Of a stretch of DNA of 64,000 bases, positions 18,419-27,665 are shown piece by piece. The stretch comes from Pedobacter paludis (lineage in GTDB: Bacteria > Bacteroidota > Bacteroidia > Sphingobacteriales > Sphingobacteriaceae): NCBI RefSeq assembly GCF_003173575.1, contig NZ_QGNY01000001.1, positions 372,001 through 436,000 on the forward strand. The letters are read 5' to 3'. How positions within the stretch are numbered: the stretch's first letter is position 1; every line of letters begins with the position of its first letter. The notes below the pieces were generated by a model, which was given only the letters and a program-made list of their open reading frames with translations, had not been told where the DNA came from and did no database searches. Made by a program: the position numbers and the translations under genes.

Positions 18419-19489
18419 ATGAAAGAATCTAACTATTCATGGAACGAATACAAGTTCCGTTTTGAGCAAAAGGCCATTGATTTCGGGCATCCCCTGTCTA
18501 AGATCGAAGGTCTTTTGCTTTATGCGCAAAAACTGTTCGCAGCCAACCTGCCAGTCATCTATGATCTGCGCCATTTGTCCTATCTCACCGGTTATCGTGA
18601 AGAGTACATGCTTAGGGCAACTTCACGTCCGGAAAATTTTTATCGTTATTTCAGGATTGCAAAAAAAAATGGACACTCAAGGGAAATCAGCGAGCCCCTG
18701 CCTGGACTCAAGGAAATACAATACTGGCTACTGGATAATGTCATCAAAAAACTTCCGCCCAACAAATTGAACAACGCCTATCTGGAAGGACGATCGATCA
18801 TCAGCAACGCGAAATTTCATACCAAACAGCAAAAACTGCTTAATATAGATATTGAAAAGTACTTCAATAATATCACCAAAAAGCAGGTTGAAGGATTTTT
18901 CTCCAGCCTGGGCTACAACTTGGAGGTAAGTTCTCTGATCGCTGGATTGCTCACGATGAAAGATGGCTTACCCCAAGGCAGTCCGAGCAGTCCTTACTTA
19001 TCATCGATCATGACGGTACAGATCGATGTCACCCTCTTGGCTGAATGCCGGGCGCTTGGCCTCCGATACTCGAGATATGCGGATGACATCTCTATATCGG
19101 GTGAATTCAATACCGAAGAGGTTGTCAAAAAAGTAAATGCAGTACTCTTAGCGAACGGCTTTAAGGCAAATTCGCGCAAAACTACAGTCAAAAAATCCCA
19201 TCAAAGACAAATGGTGACCGGTGTGGTTGTCAACAAGAAATTATCGGTAAAGAAGAAAGTTATCAAAGAACTGAGGCAAGAGTTGTATTATATCCATAAA
19301 TATGGATTGGAGCAGCATCTCCGACGAAAAGAAATACAGCGTAGAAATTACCTAAACGTGCTTGAGGGAAAGTTGAATTATTTTTGCTCTGTCAAAAGAA
19401 ATAACGCAGAACTCAGTTACATCAGGAGAATGCTGAGCGAAATTAAGATCAGGGAGTCCGCCGAACAATTGCGATCAGCCTTCGAATAA
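18419..19489 (+). CDS. retron reverse transcriptase
   Basis: 356 residues from the ATG at 18419. An upstream in-frame GTG at 18278 would read through the RNA element and was rejected. All core RT motifs are present: LNIDIEKYF with catalytic Asp144, LPQGSPSSPYLS (184-195), RYADDISISG with the YADD box (220-223), and GFKANSRKT. The two retron-specific marks are also there: NAKFH (130-134, the NAxxH motif of region X) and VTG (266-268, region Y) in the thumb. The N-terminal ANLPVIYDLRHLSYLTGY is typical of retron RTs. It should copy the msd portion of the adjacent RNA into msDNA. There is no maturase, endonuclease or DGR-type neighbour. Confidence 0.93.
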   Translation: MKESNYSWNEYKFRFEQKAIDFGHPLSKIEGLLLYAQKLFAANLPVIYDLRHLSYLTGYREEYMLRATSRPENFYRYFRIAKKNGHSREISEPLPGLKEIQYWLLDNVIKKLPPNKLNNAYLEGRSIISNAKFHTKQQKLLNIDIEKYFNNITKKQVEGFFSSLGYNLEVSSLIAGLLTMKDGLPQGSPSSPYLSSIMTVQIDVTLLAECRALGLRYSRYADDISISGEFNTEEVVKKVNAVLLANGFKANSRKTTVKKSHQRQMVTGVVVNKKLSVKKKVIKELRQELYYIHKYGLEQHLRRKEIQRRNYLNVLEGKLNYFCSVKRNNAELSYIRRMLSEIKIRESAEQLRSAFE

Positions 19490-19577
19490 ATCACTGTCAG
19501 GGCAACCAATCAATAAGTCTGATGCGAAGGCCTGGTTTGCGGTACCCACACAATTGTAAAAAGCGAATTAGGATAGA

Positions 19578-20321
19578 TTATAAGACAGGTTTCGTTACCG
19601 ACGGCCATAACCCCTTGATCTCCTCGCAGTTTTTCTCCACCAATTCTGAAATTCCGTTACCTATCCTGGCAGCATTATAGATCTTGCCAGAAAACACATC
19701 CACAAATAAGCAACGTTTTGGGTCCAGATTAAGTTGTTTTACATTTTTGAAAAATGTCCTCAAGACATGTAGCGACACTTGCGCTTCATTTTCCTTTAAC
19801 TTAGTCTTGGTAAAATTGAATTTCAGTAAGCCAATTTGATTGTCGGCTGCATCAAACAAGAGTATGTCCGACATCGCGCCAATTCTGACCTCCTTCACAT
19901 AGATGTTGTCCCGGTTATGGCCCAAGTTACTTCTAAGCACATACCGCTCCAAGATGGGCATTAGCAAAGTTTTCATGGCAACAAACTTTTCCAAACCCTC
20001 GCCGGAGCAATGCCTATTTTTATAGTCATCTGTCTTTGGGTCAAAAGGCAAAGCCTCTTTTTTCAATTTGGCCGCGCGGCGCTCGAATTCAGAAAAATAA
20101 ATGTCATGGTCATCAATATAATTCGCAGCGAAAGTATCAACAATGATTTTTCTCGCTTCCTCATAAAACCTTGGAATGTATCCTCCCGGGTATTTGCATT
20201 TCATCAAAATAGTTTGCTTCGCCTTCGCTGTCGAATCAGGATATCGCGCAAACTGCTTAAGCGACAACTTTGGATCTTCTACAACCGTCTGCTTCTTTAC
20301 TTTAATTTCAGTGGAAATCAT
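19578..20321 (-). CDS. protein of unknown function, convergent to the retron
   Basis: I do not recognise this family. From the ATG at 20321 it is 247 residues; an ATG at 20369 would add 16. The protein is rich in Lys and charged residues, with no signal peptide or membrane segment. The C-terminal half looks like an alternating alpha/beta domain with VRIGAMSDILLFDAADNQIGLLKF and CLFVDVFSGKIYNA, which could be a nuclease-like beta-sheet, but no catalytic set is evident. It ends 88 bp from the end of the reverse transcriptase on the opposite strand, so it is not in the retron operon. A defence-related role is possible from context only. Confidence 0.6.
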   Translation of the reverse strand: MISTEIKVKKQTVVEDPKLSLKQFARYPDSTAKAKQTILMKCKYPGGYIPRFYEEARKIIVDTFAANYIDDHDIYFSEFERRAAKLKKEALPFDPKTDDYKNRHCSGEGLEKFVAMKTLLMPILERYVLRSNLGHNRDNIYVKEVRIGAMSDILLFDAADNQIGLLKFNFTKTKLKENEAQVSLHVLRTFFKNVKQLNLDPKRCLFVDVFSGKIYNAARIGNGISELVEKNCEEIKGLWPSVTKPVL

Positions 20322-20672
20322 CTTATCTAATTTAATTATTGCCTGATTATCAGTTGAAAAACACTTCAAATGAAACTTAAAATTAACGAATACTAAAAAA
20401 ACTAGTAATCCATGTTATTAACACTTTCGCTATGAAACGAAATGTTTCAGGACAATAAGAACGATTTCGTAAGGCTGGATGGGATTAGGAGCTGTTTATC
20501 AGTTTTTTATGTCGCTGTGGGGCTGTTAATAACTTTAGCAATAAATATAGATTTTGTAGTATTAGATCTACTTATCAGAACATAAATAGTTTGCTGTCAG
20601 GACCATATCCTTTGCATGAAAGCGGCGGATAGATTTACCATCTAGCATTGAATTGCTGGAGAAATCTAAAAA

Positions 20673-20719
20673 AATATTCACCCCTAATAGTTATTACCCA
20701 CCTCGAGAATTGCCATAGG
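20673..20719 (+). repeat. dispersed ~50-bp element, copy B
   Basis: AATATT (20673-20678), AATAGTTATT (20686-20695), an 11-bp gap, GAATTGCCAT (20707-20716) and ATAGG. From AATAGTTATT onward it aligns well with copy A (2249-2283). It lies in the 770-bp gene-free stretch between the unknown gene and the alpha-oxoamine synthase gene. Confidence 0.4.
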
Positions 20720-20823
20720 TATAAATGGGCGAAACTGAGTTCACCCTGAAGAGAATTAATAATGATTTTTCAATATTTATCATGACAGATTCGGGGTAAA
20801 AATTTAAAAATATTCTTGAAGGT

Positions 20824-20846
20824 GCTGAAAATCCGACGTTTTCAGC
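20824..20846. promoter_or_regulatory. 8-bp inverted repeat with 7-nt loop
   Basis: GCTGAAAA (20824-20831) and TTTTCAGC (20839-20846) form a perfect stem. The stem is not at the end of any gene: the gene to the left is transcribed leftward and the one to the right starts at 21092. It may be an operator or a leader hairpin. Nothing else was seen between 20847 and 21091 except an AATATTCAC / TTTATTCACCC pair near 20995-21025. Confidence 0.35.
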
Positions 20847-21091
20847 CTTTTATCCGTTCGCTTACCTCGGGGTTTAGCGTACGGATTTTCGTATTTGCTC
20901 TTTTTGGAGCGAAGCAGAATTGCTATGCATTCAGCCAACCTAAATCCCGAAAATTTATTCGTTTGACTATCAGTGTTTTATGAAATATTTTCAAAAATAT
21001 TCACATATCGGGGTTTATTCACCCGAGCGTATATTTTTCGCATTTAGCTTAGCCACAGCCAATTAAGGCAAACGCTTATTATTCAAAAATC

Positions 21092-22369
21092 ATGCGAAAC
21101 ATCGACTTTAACCATGCCACCTTTAAGGATTTTGAAAATCCCGAAGGCATGAGCGCTTATGAACGCGCTGCTTACTTCAATGAATACCTCGACTTCCAGC
21201 AGGAACGCGGACAACTTAACTACCGGCTGATGGGACTTACGCCCAGCGGGCCCACCATCGACATGGACATCCCTGGTTATGGCGGAAGAAAACCCTACGT
21301 CTGCCTGGTCTCCAATGACTACATGAATTTCTCTCAGCACCCACTCGTGAAAAAGGCTGCCATGGATGCCATTCGGCGATGGGGAACCGGTTCGGGCGCC
21401 TCGCCGGCCATTGGCGGGCACTATGAATACCACCAGGAACTCGAAGACAAAATCGCGCGCTTTTTTTTCCGCGATGCTGCCATGCTGCTCACCACCGGTT
21501 ACACGGCCAATTCCGCCACCATGCTTTCGCTGCTGCAGGAAAAAGACCTTGCCATCATCGATATGGCCGTTCATGCCAGTATGCACGAGGGCGTAAGGGC
21601 GAAGAACAGCGTCACCTTTATGCACAACAACATCGAACACCTGGAAAAACGCCTGAAAGAATCTTATGGCAAGTTCCAGACCGTGTTTGTAATTGTGGAT
21701 GGCGTCTACTCCCAGGATGGGGACATTGCCAAGCTCGACCAGATCGCTGCACTTGCCCATGCTTACGGCGCTTATGTGGTGATGGACGATGCGCACGGTA
21801 CCGGCGTCATTGGCGACACCGGCAGGGGCGTAGTCGAACTGTACAACCTTTATGATAAAATCGATATCATGACCGGAACCCTAAGCAAAACCTTTGGGCA
21901 CCTGGGCGGTTATGTGGTCGCCTCACCCGAATTGATCCGTTTCTTGAAATTCCAGAGCCGCCAGCACCTGTTCTCGGTCACCTCATCACCCGCCGTGGTG
22001 GCCGCTTCCAAGGCCATTGACCTGATCGATGAAGAGCCCGATATGCGGGAAGCGCTCTGGGAAAACATCCGCTACTTTAAATCAGGCCTAATCTCTATGG
22101 GACTCGATGTCGGTACTACTGAATCCGCCATTATCCCCGTGAAAGTGCGCAACCTGGCCAAGACCCATGAGATCAATAGCATGTTGCTGCATGCCGGTAT
22201 TTATGCTACACCCAGCATGTACCCTGCGGTATCCAAAAAAGATTCCCGAATCCGCATGTCGCTCATGGCGACCCATACCCGGCCACACTTGGATAAAGTG
22301 CTCAATGCCTTTGATGATATCCGGACCAAAATCGATATCAGTCAAAAAGAAAGTGAGCGGCAGGAATAA
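21092..22369 (+). CDS. PLP-dependent alpha-oxoamine synthase (serine palmitoyltransferase type)
   Basis: 425 residues, full length for fold-type I alpha-oxoamine synthases. The cofactor residues are visible: His161 (stacking), DDAHGTG with Asp232 and His235, and the Schiff-base lysine Lys266 in GTLSKTFGHLGGY. The family condenses an amino acid with an acyl-CoA with loss of CO2. Bacteroidetes use it for sphingolipid (serine palmitoyltransferase) or sulfonolipid (cysteate acyltransferase) synthesis. KBL and BioF are the other members, but the extended N-terminus and lack of biotin or threonine-degradation neighbours make lipid synthesis likelier. A TetR regulator follows 51 bp later. The gene is distinctly more GC-rich than the island genes and looks like ordinary chromosome. 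Confidence 0.85.
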   Translation: MRNIDFNHATFKDFENPEGMSAYERAAYFNEYLDFQQERGQLNYRLMGLTPSGPTIDMDIPGYGGRKPYVCLVSNDYMNFSQHPLVKKAAMDAIRRWGTGSGASPAIGGHYEYHQELEDKIARFFFRDAAMLLTTGYTANSATMLSLLQEKDLAIIDMAVHASMHEGVRAKNSVTFMHNNIEHLEKRLKESYGKFQTVFVIVDGVYSQDGDIAKLDQIAALAHAYGAYVVMDDAHGTGVIGDTGRGVVELYNLYDKIDIMTGTLSKTFGHLGGYVVASPELIRFLKFQSRQHLFSVTSSPAVVAASKAIDLIDEEPDMREALWENIRYFKSGLISMGLDVGTTESAIIPVKVRNLAKTHEINSMLLHAGIYATPSMYPAVSKKDSRIRMSLMATHTRPHLDKVLNAFDDIRTKIDISQKESERQE

Positions 22370-22420
22370 CACCACGCATCATCCTTAAACATCAAATATT
22401 AACCTATCAAAAAACAACCA

Positions 22421-23059
22421 ATGAAAAAGAGAGGAAGGGGAAGACCAAGAAAACAGGATGCCATGGAATCACGCGAGCTGCTGCTCCGGGCCGTGGGCGC
22501 CATCATGCGTGAGGAAGGTTATACCGGTCTAGGCGTGACCAAAGTGAGCGCAAGGGCAGGGGTAGACAAAAAAATGATATACTGGTATTACCAGAACTTC
22601 GAGAACCTGGTGAAAACCTATATCAAAGAGAAAGATTTCTGGACCCCGGTATTCAAAAAAGTCGGCAAACTCCGCTCACCGGAAAAGGAGGTGATCTGCG
22701 AATTTCTGATGAAGGTCTTCAAGGAGCAGTTCCGCTATTTCCTGGCCGAGAAAGAAATGCAGGAATTCATCCACTGGCAGGTTTCCGAATCCAGCCAGAT
22801 GCTGAAGGAAGTTTCCGAGGAACGGGAATTCCAGGGCGCGGCCATTGCCAAGCTCACCGATACTTTCTTTGAAGGGGTGGACGTCAACCTGCGCGCTGTA
22901 CTCAGCATCGTTCTGGGCGGCATTTATTACGTCACCTGGCATGCGGATAAAAACGGTTCTTCGGTCTGCGGCATTGACATCAACAAGGCCCGGGACCGCG
23001 AGGCTTTCGAGCGCACCATCGGGCAGATCATTGGTTGGGCATTTGACAAGGCCGGATAA
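22421..23059 (+). CDS. TetR-family transcriptional regulator
   Basis: 212 residues. A basic N-terminus (KKRGRGRPRK) is followed by the TetR helix-turn-helix at about residues 20-65: LLLRAVGAIMREEGYTGLGV, VSARAGVDKKMIYWYYQNFENLV. The larger C-terminal part is a helical ligand-binding domain that cannot be assigned to a ligand. It probably regulates itself and the alpha-oxoamine synthase gene upstream, with which it shares strand and high GC content. An intervening gap of 51 bp is compatible with one operon. Confidence 0.88.
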   Translation: MKKRGRGRPRKQDAMESRELLLRAVGAIMREEGYTGLGVTKVSARAGVDKKMIYWYYQNFENLVKTYIKEKDFWTPVFKKVGKLRSPEKEVICEFLMKVFKEQFRYFLAEKEMQEFIHWQVSESSQMLKEVSEEREFQGAAIAKLTDTFFEGVDVNLRAVLSIVLGGIYYVTWHADKNGSSVCGIDINKARDREAFERTIGQIIGWAFDKAG

Positions 23060-23224
23060 AATTAAAGGGCATTGCCGGTATTTGTTTTTTGCAAGGTGAA
23101 TTCTTTTGAGTGTTTGCCCAGATTCCCGGTGCCCTTTAATTTTATGTTTTTCAATTTAATTTCAATTTAACTTCGGTAAGCGTTCAGGAAAATCAGAAAG
23201 CCGCTTGCTCAAAATCCTACGTTC

Positions 23225-23811
23225 ATGAAATACATTACTTCTGCAGAAGAAAGACTAAAGGTCATCGTGACCTTAAGTCAGGCTTTTGCACAAAATAAAA
23301 GCGTGCTACAACTCACCGGTACCGGCGCAAATCAAAACCAAAGGCGGTTTTACCTAATGGATTATGCCATCAGTGAAGCGCTTGAATATGGAAAGGTTGT
23401 ATCGGACGATTCTGGAAATGCCTACGCCATCATTATCTTCAAAGACCGGAAACGTTTTTCTTTTTCATCGCTGCTTAGAAACCTTAAATTCATCTTTCGC
23501 GTAATAGGTCTGCTTAAAGTTCCTGCTGTCTTGTATAAAGAAAAGTTCATCGCGGATACCCACAAAGCGCATTTCGGGATATCCGCGCTTTATTATGTCT
23601 GGTTCATTGGTGTGCTGGGAAACGCGCAGGGAAGGGACATGGCACGGTTCTCTTGCAGGAACTGATGCAGCATGCCGCCAGCCTAGACCGCACCTTGGTG
23701 CTCGAAACTTCCACCGAATCGAATCTGGCTTTTTACTGGAAAGCAGGTCTGGAGTGTTACGATATCCTTGATATCGGATTTCCCCTCTACTGCTTTAGTA
23801 GCGAACGTTAA
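23225..23811 (+). pseudogene. GNAT-family N-acetyltransferase, disrupted by a frameshift
   Basis: The first frame (23225-23665) gives the N-terminal GNAT region up to FIGVLGNAQGR and then leaves the family pattern. Reading on in the +1-shifted frame from about 23630 gives KGHGTVLLQELMQHA, the acetyl-CoA-binding Q-x-x-G-x-G/A loop, and continues through LVLETSTESNLAFYWKAGLE to a stop at 23809-23811 (last residues CFSSER). Loss of a single base in the GGG-AAGGG stretch near 23631-23638 explains it. The intact protein would be about 195 residues, normal for GNAT. It could be a true pseudogene or a sequencing error at a purine run. Confidence 0.8.
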
Positions 23812-23837
23812 TATTTTCTATCTTTTTACTTCTTGTT

Positions 23838-24782
23838 ATGCTCGTGTTCAACTCTGAAATGCACCTGCTGACCTTTATATTCATCGTAGTTGAATTTGGG
23901 ATGCTCGTGTTTTACCAATTACCCCATTATCTGGCCCATACCAAAGATAAAAGCCGCCTTTACTACCTGATCTTGTTATCGCTGCTATTAGTCTACAACG
24001 TCACTGGCGGACTGTTTCCGGATCCTGCGATCCCCTTGCCCATAACCCTTCAGAACATCATTGCCTATGGCTCGGGATTTTTGATGGCATCCTATTTCCC
24101 TTATTTCTTTTACAAAACCCTTGCGCTGGAAAAGTTGCGCTTTCATGCGCTGTATGGCGTACCACTATTTTTGCTGCTGCCATATTTAGTATTCTTTGCC
24201 GGCTTTTATACCTTCACCGAAGATCTGGATGCAACTATCAAATGGGGGATGATTATACCATTTTTCTATTCGATATTCATCATGGCGGCCATACTTCGTG
24301 CCCTTCGCATCAAATTTAGACAGGAAGATCGGGCAGGGTACCCTGTGCACCAATGGGAGGCGCTTTCAATTTACTGCGCGGTTTTGCCATGGGTCTGTAT
24401 GACCATTTTTTCTTACCTGCACATTTCGCAGTGGATCGAAGTGCTCTGCACCAACTTAGGTTTTATCTGCACTACCGCGGCCTTTATTTCCCATGCCGTT
24501 CGAAAAGAAAAGATCAACCGGAGAAGGCTAGAAGAACTATCGGTTGCCAGGCCCAGTGATGAAGAGTTTGAACAAAACCTGAACCGTTACAATTTTAGTA
24601 ACCGGGAAATTGAGATCATCCGATTGCTCCGGATGGGGAATTCCAAACAGGAAATCAGCGAAAAACTTTTCATTGCTACCGCAACGGTCTCGCGGCATGT
24701 CCAGAATATCCACTACAAGGCGGAAGTTGGTAATCGGATCGAGTTAATGCGTAGACTGGAGTCAAGCTACCCCGATAAATGA
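23838..24782 (+). CDS. membrane-anchored LuxR-type transcriptional regulator
   Basis: 314 residues. The N-terminal two thirds contain about seven hydrophobic segments, beginning with LLTFIFIVVEFGMLVFY and LILLSLLLVYNVTGGLF. The C-terminal 65 residues are a LuxR-type helix-turn-helix: FSNREIEIIRLLRMGNSKQEI, then LFIATATVSRHVQNI. The combination of a 7TM sensor region with a cytoplasmic HTH is known in Bacteroidetes, but the signal is unknown. It stands alone, 26 bp after the broken acetyltransferase. The 332-bp gap after it holds only a weak 5-bp hairpin (24883-24897) that I could not interpret. Confidence 0.82.
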   Translation: MLVFNSEMHLLTFIFIVVEFGMLVFYQLPHYLAHTKDKSRLYYLILLSLLLVYNVTGGLFPDPAIPLPITLQNIIAYGSGFLMASYFPYFFYKTLALEKLRFHALYGVPLFLLLPYLVFFAGFYTFTEDLDATIKWGMIIPFFYSIFIMAAILRALRIKFRQEDRAGYPVHQWEALSIYCAVLPWVCMTIFSYLHISQWIEVLCTNLGFICTTAAFISHAVRKEKINRRRLEELSVARPSDEEFEQNLNRYNFSNREIEIIRLLRMGNSKQEISEKLFIATATVSRHVQNIHYKAEVGNRIELMRRLESSYPDK

Positions 24783-25114
24783 CGGATATTAATATCTATC
24801 AAACTCAAACCCGTAAATGTTTCATTAAGTTGGACGAAGTCAACAGGCCGGAAGGAGCTGGGGATTCACTGTCACAAAAAATGATCGCTTTTCGATCCCT
24901 TTAGAATAAATTCGAATGTAGTACTATCGTAATTGGCTACTAAACGCTATGCGATTGTTGATAAAAGTTGGGATAGGTAAACATCTCATTAGCATTGAGA
25001 ATCGATATCTTTATTTCACGTATTAGCACTGCTGAAAAAGCTTGGCACTTCAACACTGGTAAGGCAAATGCAGGTTGATAGCTATTTATAATATTTTCAT
25101 TTACCAACATTAGT

Positions 25115-27598
25115 ATGGCGGAGAAAAAAGACTTTGTACTCAAAGACAGTGAGGATGCTAAAACCCTGACTAGAAACAACCATTATGTACCACAATGGTA
25201 TCAAAAGGGATTTCTGGGACAGGCAACGAAATTGCAGTATCTCAATCTTTCACCCGATACCATTACACTCGAAGATGGTAGGAGCTTCACCCACAATGCG
25301 CTAAAGATCTGGGAACCGGTAAGATGCTTTTTCGAATATGATCTTTACACCACTATGTTTGGCCCCTTTATTAGCGATCTGATCGAGCGAAAGTTATTCG
25401 GCGATATCGATGCCACGGGCTCCGCAGCAGTCAAGGCCTTTATAGACGGCGACTTTGCCGCTCATCATGATCATTTTTTGAATTTTTTCAAATATATCGA
25501 TGCTCAAAAAACAAGGACTCCAAAAGGGCTTACTTGGTTAAAAGAACGATATGATGACTTAGATCAGGTGGCATTAATGAGAGAGCTGCAAGCCATCCAA
25601 CAAATGAACGTAACCATGTGGTTAGAAGGTACTCGGGAGATTGTTTCTGCAAAAGATTCACCTGTCAAATTTATAATTTCCGATCATCCGGTAACCGTCT
25701 ATAATTATGCCTGTCCACCAAGCGCAGCAGAATGCGCTTATCCAAATGATCCCTCGACAGCTTTGAAAGCCTCTCAAACTGTTTTCCCGCTAGACAGAGA
25801 CCATTGTCTGATTCTAACCAACTACGAGTTCGCTAATGATCCAGAGATTAAAGATCCAAAGGCAAAGCGGACAAACGCCAGAAATTTTGGCCAAACCATG
25901 ACAAGGACCAACGCCCTTTTGCGAGACAGACATTTATCCGAAAAACAGGTTCTGGAAATTAATTATTTAATTAAACAACGTGCCGCACGGTACATTGCTG
26001 CTGAAAAAAAAGAATGGCTTTATCCTGAAAGTCAGCTTACTATTGATTGGTCAGACCTCAAAAAGACATTGCTTCCCCCTAAGAATAAAGTGTATGAATT
26101 TGGCGGGGAGATGTTCTGGGGAACACGAGATGGAAAAACGTATTCTCAGGACGCGTTTGGAAGAACGGCAGGAGATACCAGTTATTTAAATAAACCATTG
26201 CCGAAAGGGAAAATAAAAGCAAATCAGCCTTGTCCATGCGGTCAGGGACGGAAATATAATAACTGTTGTCAGAGCCAACCAATTTCCAAACGCCCAGCTT
26301 GGAACGTTTATAGTATCCGGGAACGAAATTTGCTGCTCGTAGAACAGATCATGCAAATACTTGGATTCAATAGTGGCAAGGATTGGGAAGACTTTCGTAG
26401 AGCAATTACTGAGGACCAGGTACGAGATATCTATCAAGCAGTTGCCGATTTATGGCCTGTAGATACTGATATTCTGGGGCTATTACCCAAATCGGATGGT
26501 AAAATCAGGGCTGTGTACTCCGGAATGATCGATTACCGGACCATACCACAATTTTTGATCAGCTCCACGCTATATTTTGATGAAGTGATCATTGCCCATC
26601 CCTTTACCAATCCGAATGGGATGAACCCTGAATACAGCCCAATAGAGAATCCTGGTGAGTTTAAAGAGCAAATAATTAAGCTAGTAGCGTTAGTTTTTTC
26701 TTTACGCCCCTTTATTGCCACAGGTAAAATAAATATGATTCCCGATCCCGGTAATTTTAATCAGCATTTACGTTTCCAATCTATCGATAGTGCCAAAAAC
26801 AGGGTTGCTGGATTGAATATTAATGAAGAAGAATGGGAATCGCTGAGTGAGCTGAGGAAAGAAGACCAGGAGCGTATGCTCTACAATTTACCCCGAGAAC
26901 AAAAACGTATACAACTGAAGAATTCTTTCCCGACAGCCAATGATGGGTTCATCGACCGTATGATCGAATACATGAACAAGAAGAGGCTGGCAGACCCGAT
27001 GTGTATTTTACAGGATGATCTTTATGTTGACGGAGGGCAAATGAACATTAGCACCATGGGGCCAACCTTTGAGATATCGATGTTCCTAGCGCAGATCACA
27101 GGTGGATTTCTGCTAACGGATAGTCCGACCCGCTGGCAAGAATTTTTAAATGGAAAGTCTCATTCGCAAACAAAGGTCTCTGGAGATTTCGAGCAATTGA
27201 CAACAGCTATTGAAAACATTGGAATGCCCTTTAATTACCTGCCTGATGTGGTCATCGAACTTTGGCGAGGAGGGAAGTTCGAAGAGGTACGAAAAATTTG
27301 GCAAAGGATCTACGAAACCGTTTCGAATGCCTCCAAAGCTCTTGACAGCCAGCTCGAACGGGAGCTGGAAGATGAATTGATGAAAGCGAACGAGCAGGCC
27401 CGAAAAGATATTTCGGCACTACCAATCACCGACCCGGAATTAAATCCTAAGAAATATGCTTTTGAAGCGAAATTTACAGTTGTCATCCCCAAAGATGGTT
27501 TTTCTGACAGAAATGTTTTGCGGTTCTTGCTAACTTCCGGTCTTGATGACTATGCCAAGCGCATACCGATGGCGATTTTCATGGAAAGAATGTCTTGA
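25115..27598 (+). CDS. DUF4238-domain protein with central SEC-C metal-binding motif
   Basis: 827 residues. The N-terminus has the DUF4238 signature NHYVPQWYQKGFLG and, about 150-280, the expected I(S)DHPV and PL(D)RDH.L blocks. At residues 370-385 a SEC-C motif is complete (Cys373, Cys375, Cys384, Cys385 in CPCGQGRKYNNCC), likely binding Zn. The remaining 440 residues form a mixed alpha/beta domain I do not recognise. DUF4238 proteins occur in variable genomic regions and their activity is unknown. A protein kinase gene follows 67 bp downstream on the same strand, so the two may act together. No signal peptide or membrane segment is seen. Confidence 0.8.
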   Translation: MAEKKDFVLKDSEDAKTLTRNNHYVPQWYQKGFLGQATKLQYLNLSPDTITLEDGRSFTHNALKIWEPVRCFFEYDLYTTMFGPFISDLIERKLFGDIDATGSAAVKAFIDGDFAAHHDHFLNFFKYIDAQKTRTPKGLTWLKERYDDLDQVALMRELQAIQQMNVTMWLEGTREIVSAKDSPVKFIISDHPVTVYNYACPPSAAECAYPNDPSTALKASQTVFPLDRDHCLILTNYEFANDPEIKDPKAKRTNARNFGQTMTRTNALLRDRHLSEKQVLEINYLIKQRAARYIAAEKKEWLYPESQLTIDWSDLKKTLLPPKNKVYEFGGEMFWGTRDGKTYSQDAFGRTAGDTSYLNKPLPKGKIKANQPCPCGQGRKYNNCCQSQPISKRPAWNVYSIRERNLLLVEQIMQILGFNSGKDWEDFRRAITEDQVRDIYQAVADLWPVDTDILGLLPKSDGKIRAVYSGMIDYRTIPQFLISSTLYFDEVIIAHPFTNPNGMNPEYSPIENPGEFKEQIIKLVALVFSLRPFIATGKINMIPDPGNFNQHLRFQSIDSAKNRVAGLNINEEEWESLSELRKEDQERMLYNLPREQKRIQLKNSFPTANDGFIDRMIEYMNKKRLADPMCILQDDLYVDGGQMNISTMGPTFEISMFLAQITGGFLLTDSPTRWQEFLNGKSHSQTKVSGDFEQLTTAIENIGMPFNYLPDVVIELWRGGKFEEVRKIWQRIYETVSNASKALDSQLERELEDELMKANEQARKDISALPITDPELNPKKYAFEAKFTVVIPKDGFSDRNVLRFLLTSGLDDYAKRIPMAIFMERMS

Positions 27599-27665
27599 CA
27601 GTAAAACATACTAGCACTTTGTTTTTTCATATTAATTTTTTCTATTTTCAACCAGGGAATCGATC

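Noticed and set aside
18419..19489. Diversity-generating retroelement or group II intron reverse transcriptase
   Set aside because: NAxxH and VTG motifs are retron-specific; there is no template/variable repeat pair, maturase domain or endonuclease.
21083..21796. 237-residue ORF antisense to the alpha-oxoamine synthase
   Set aside because: It lies wholly opposite a clear enzyme gene of high GC content, where long antisense frames are common.
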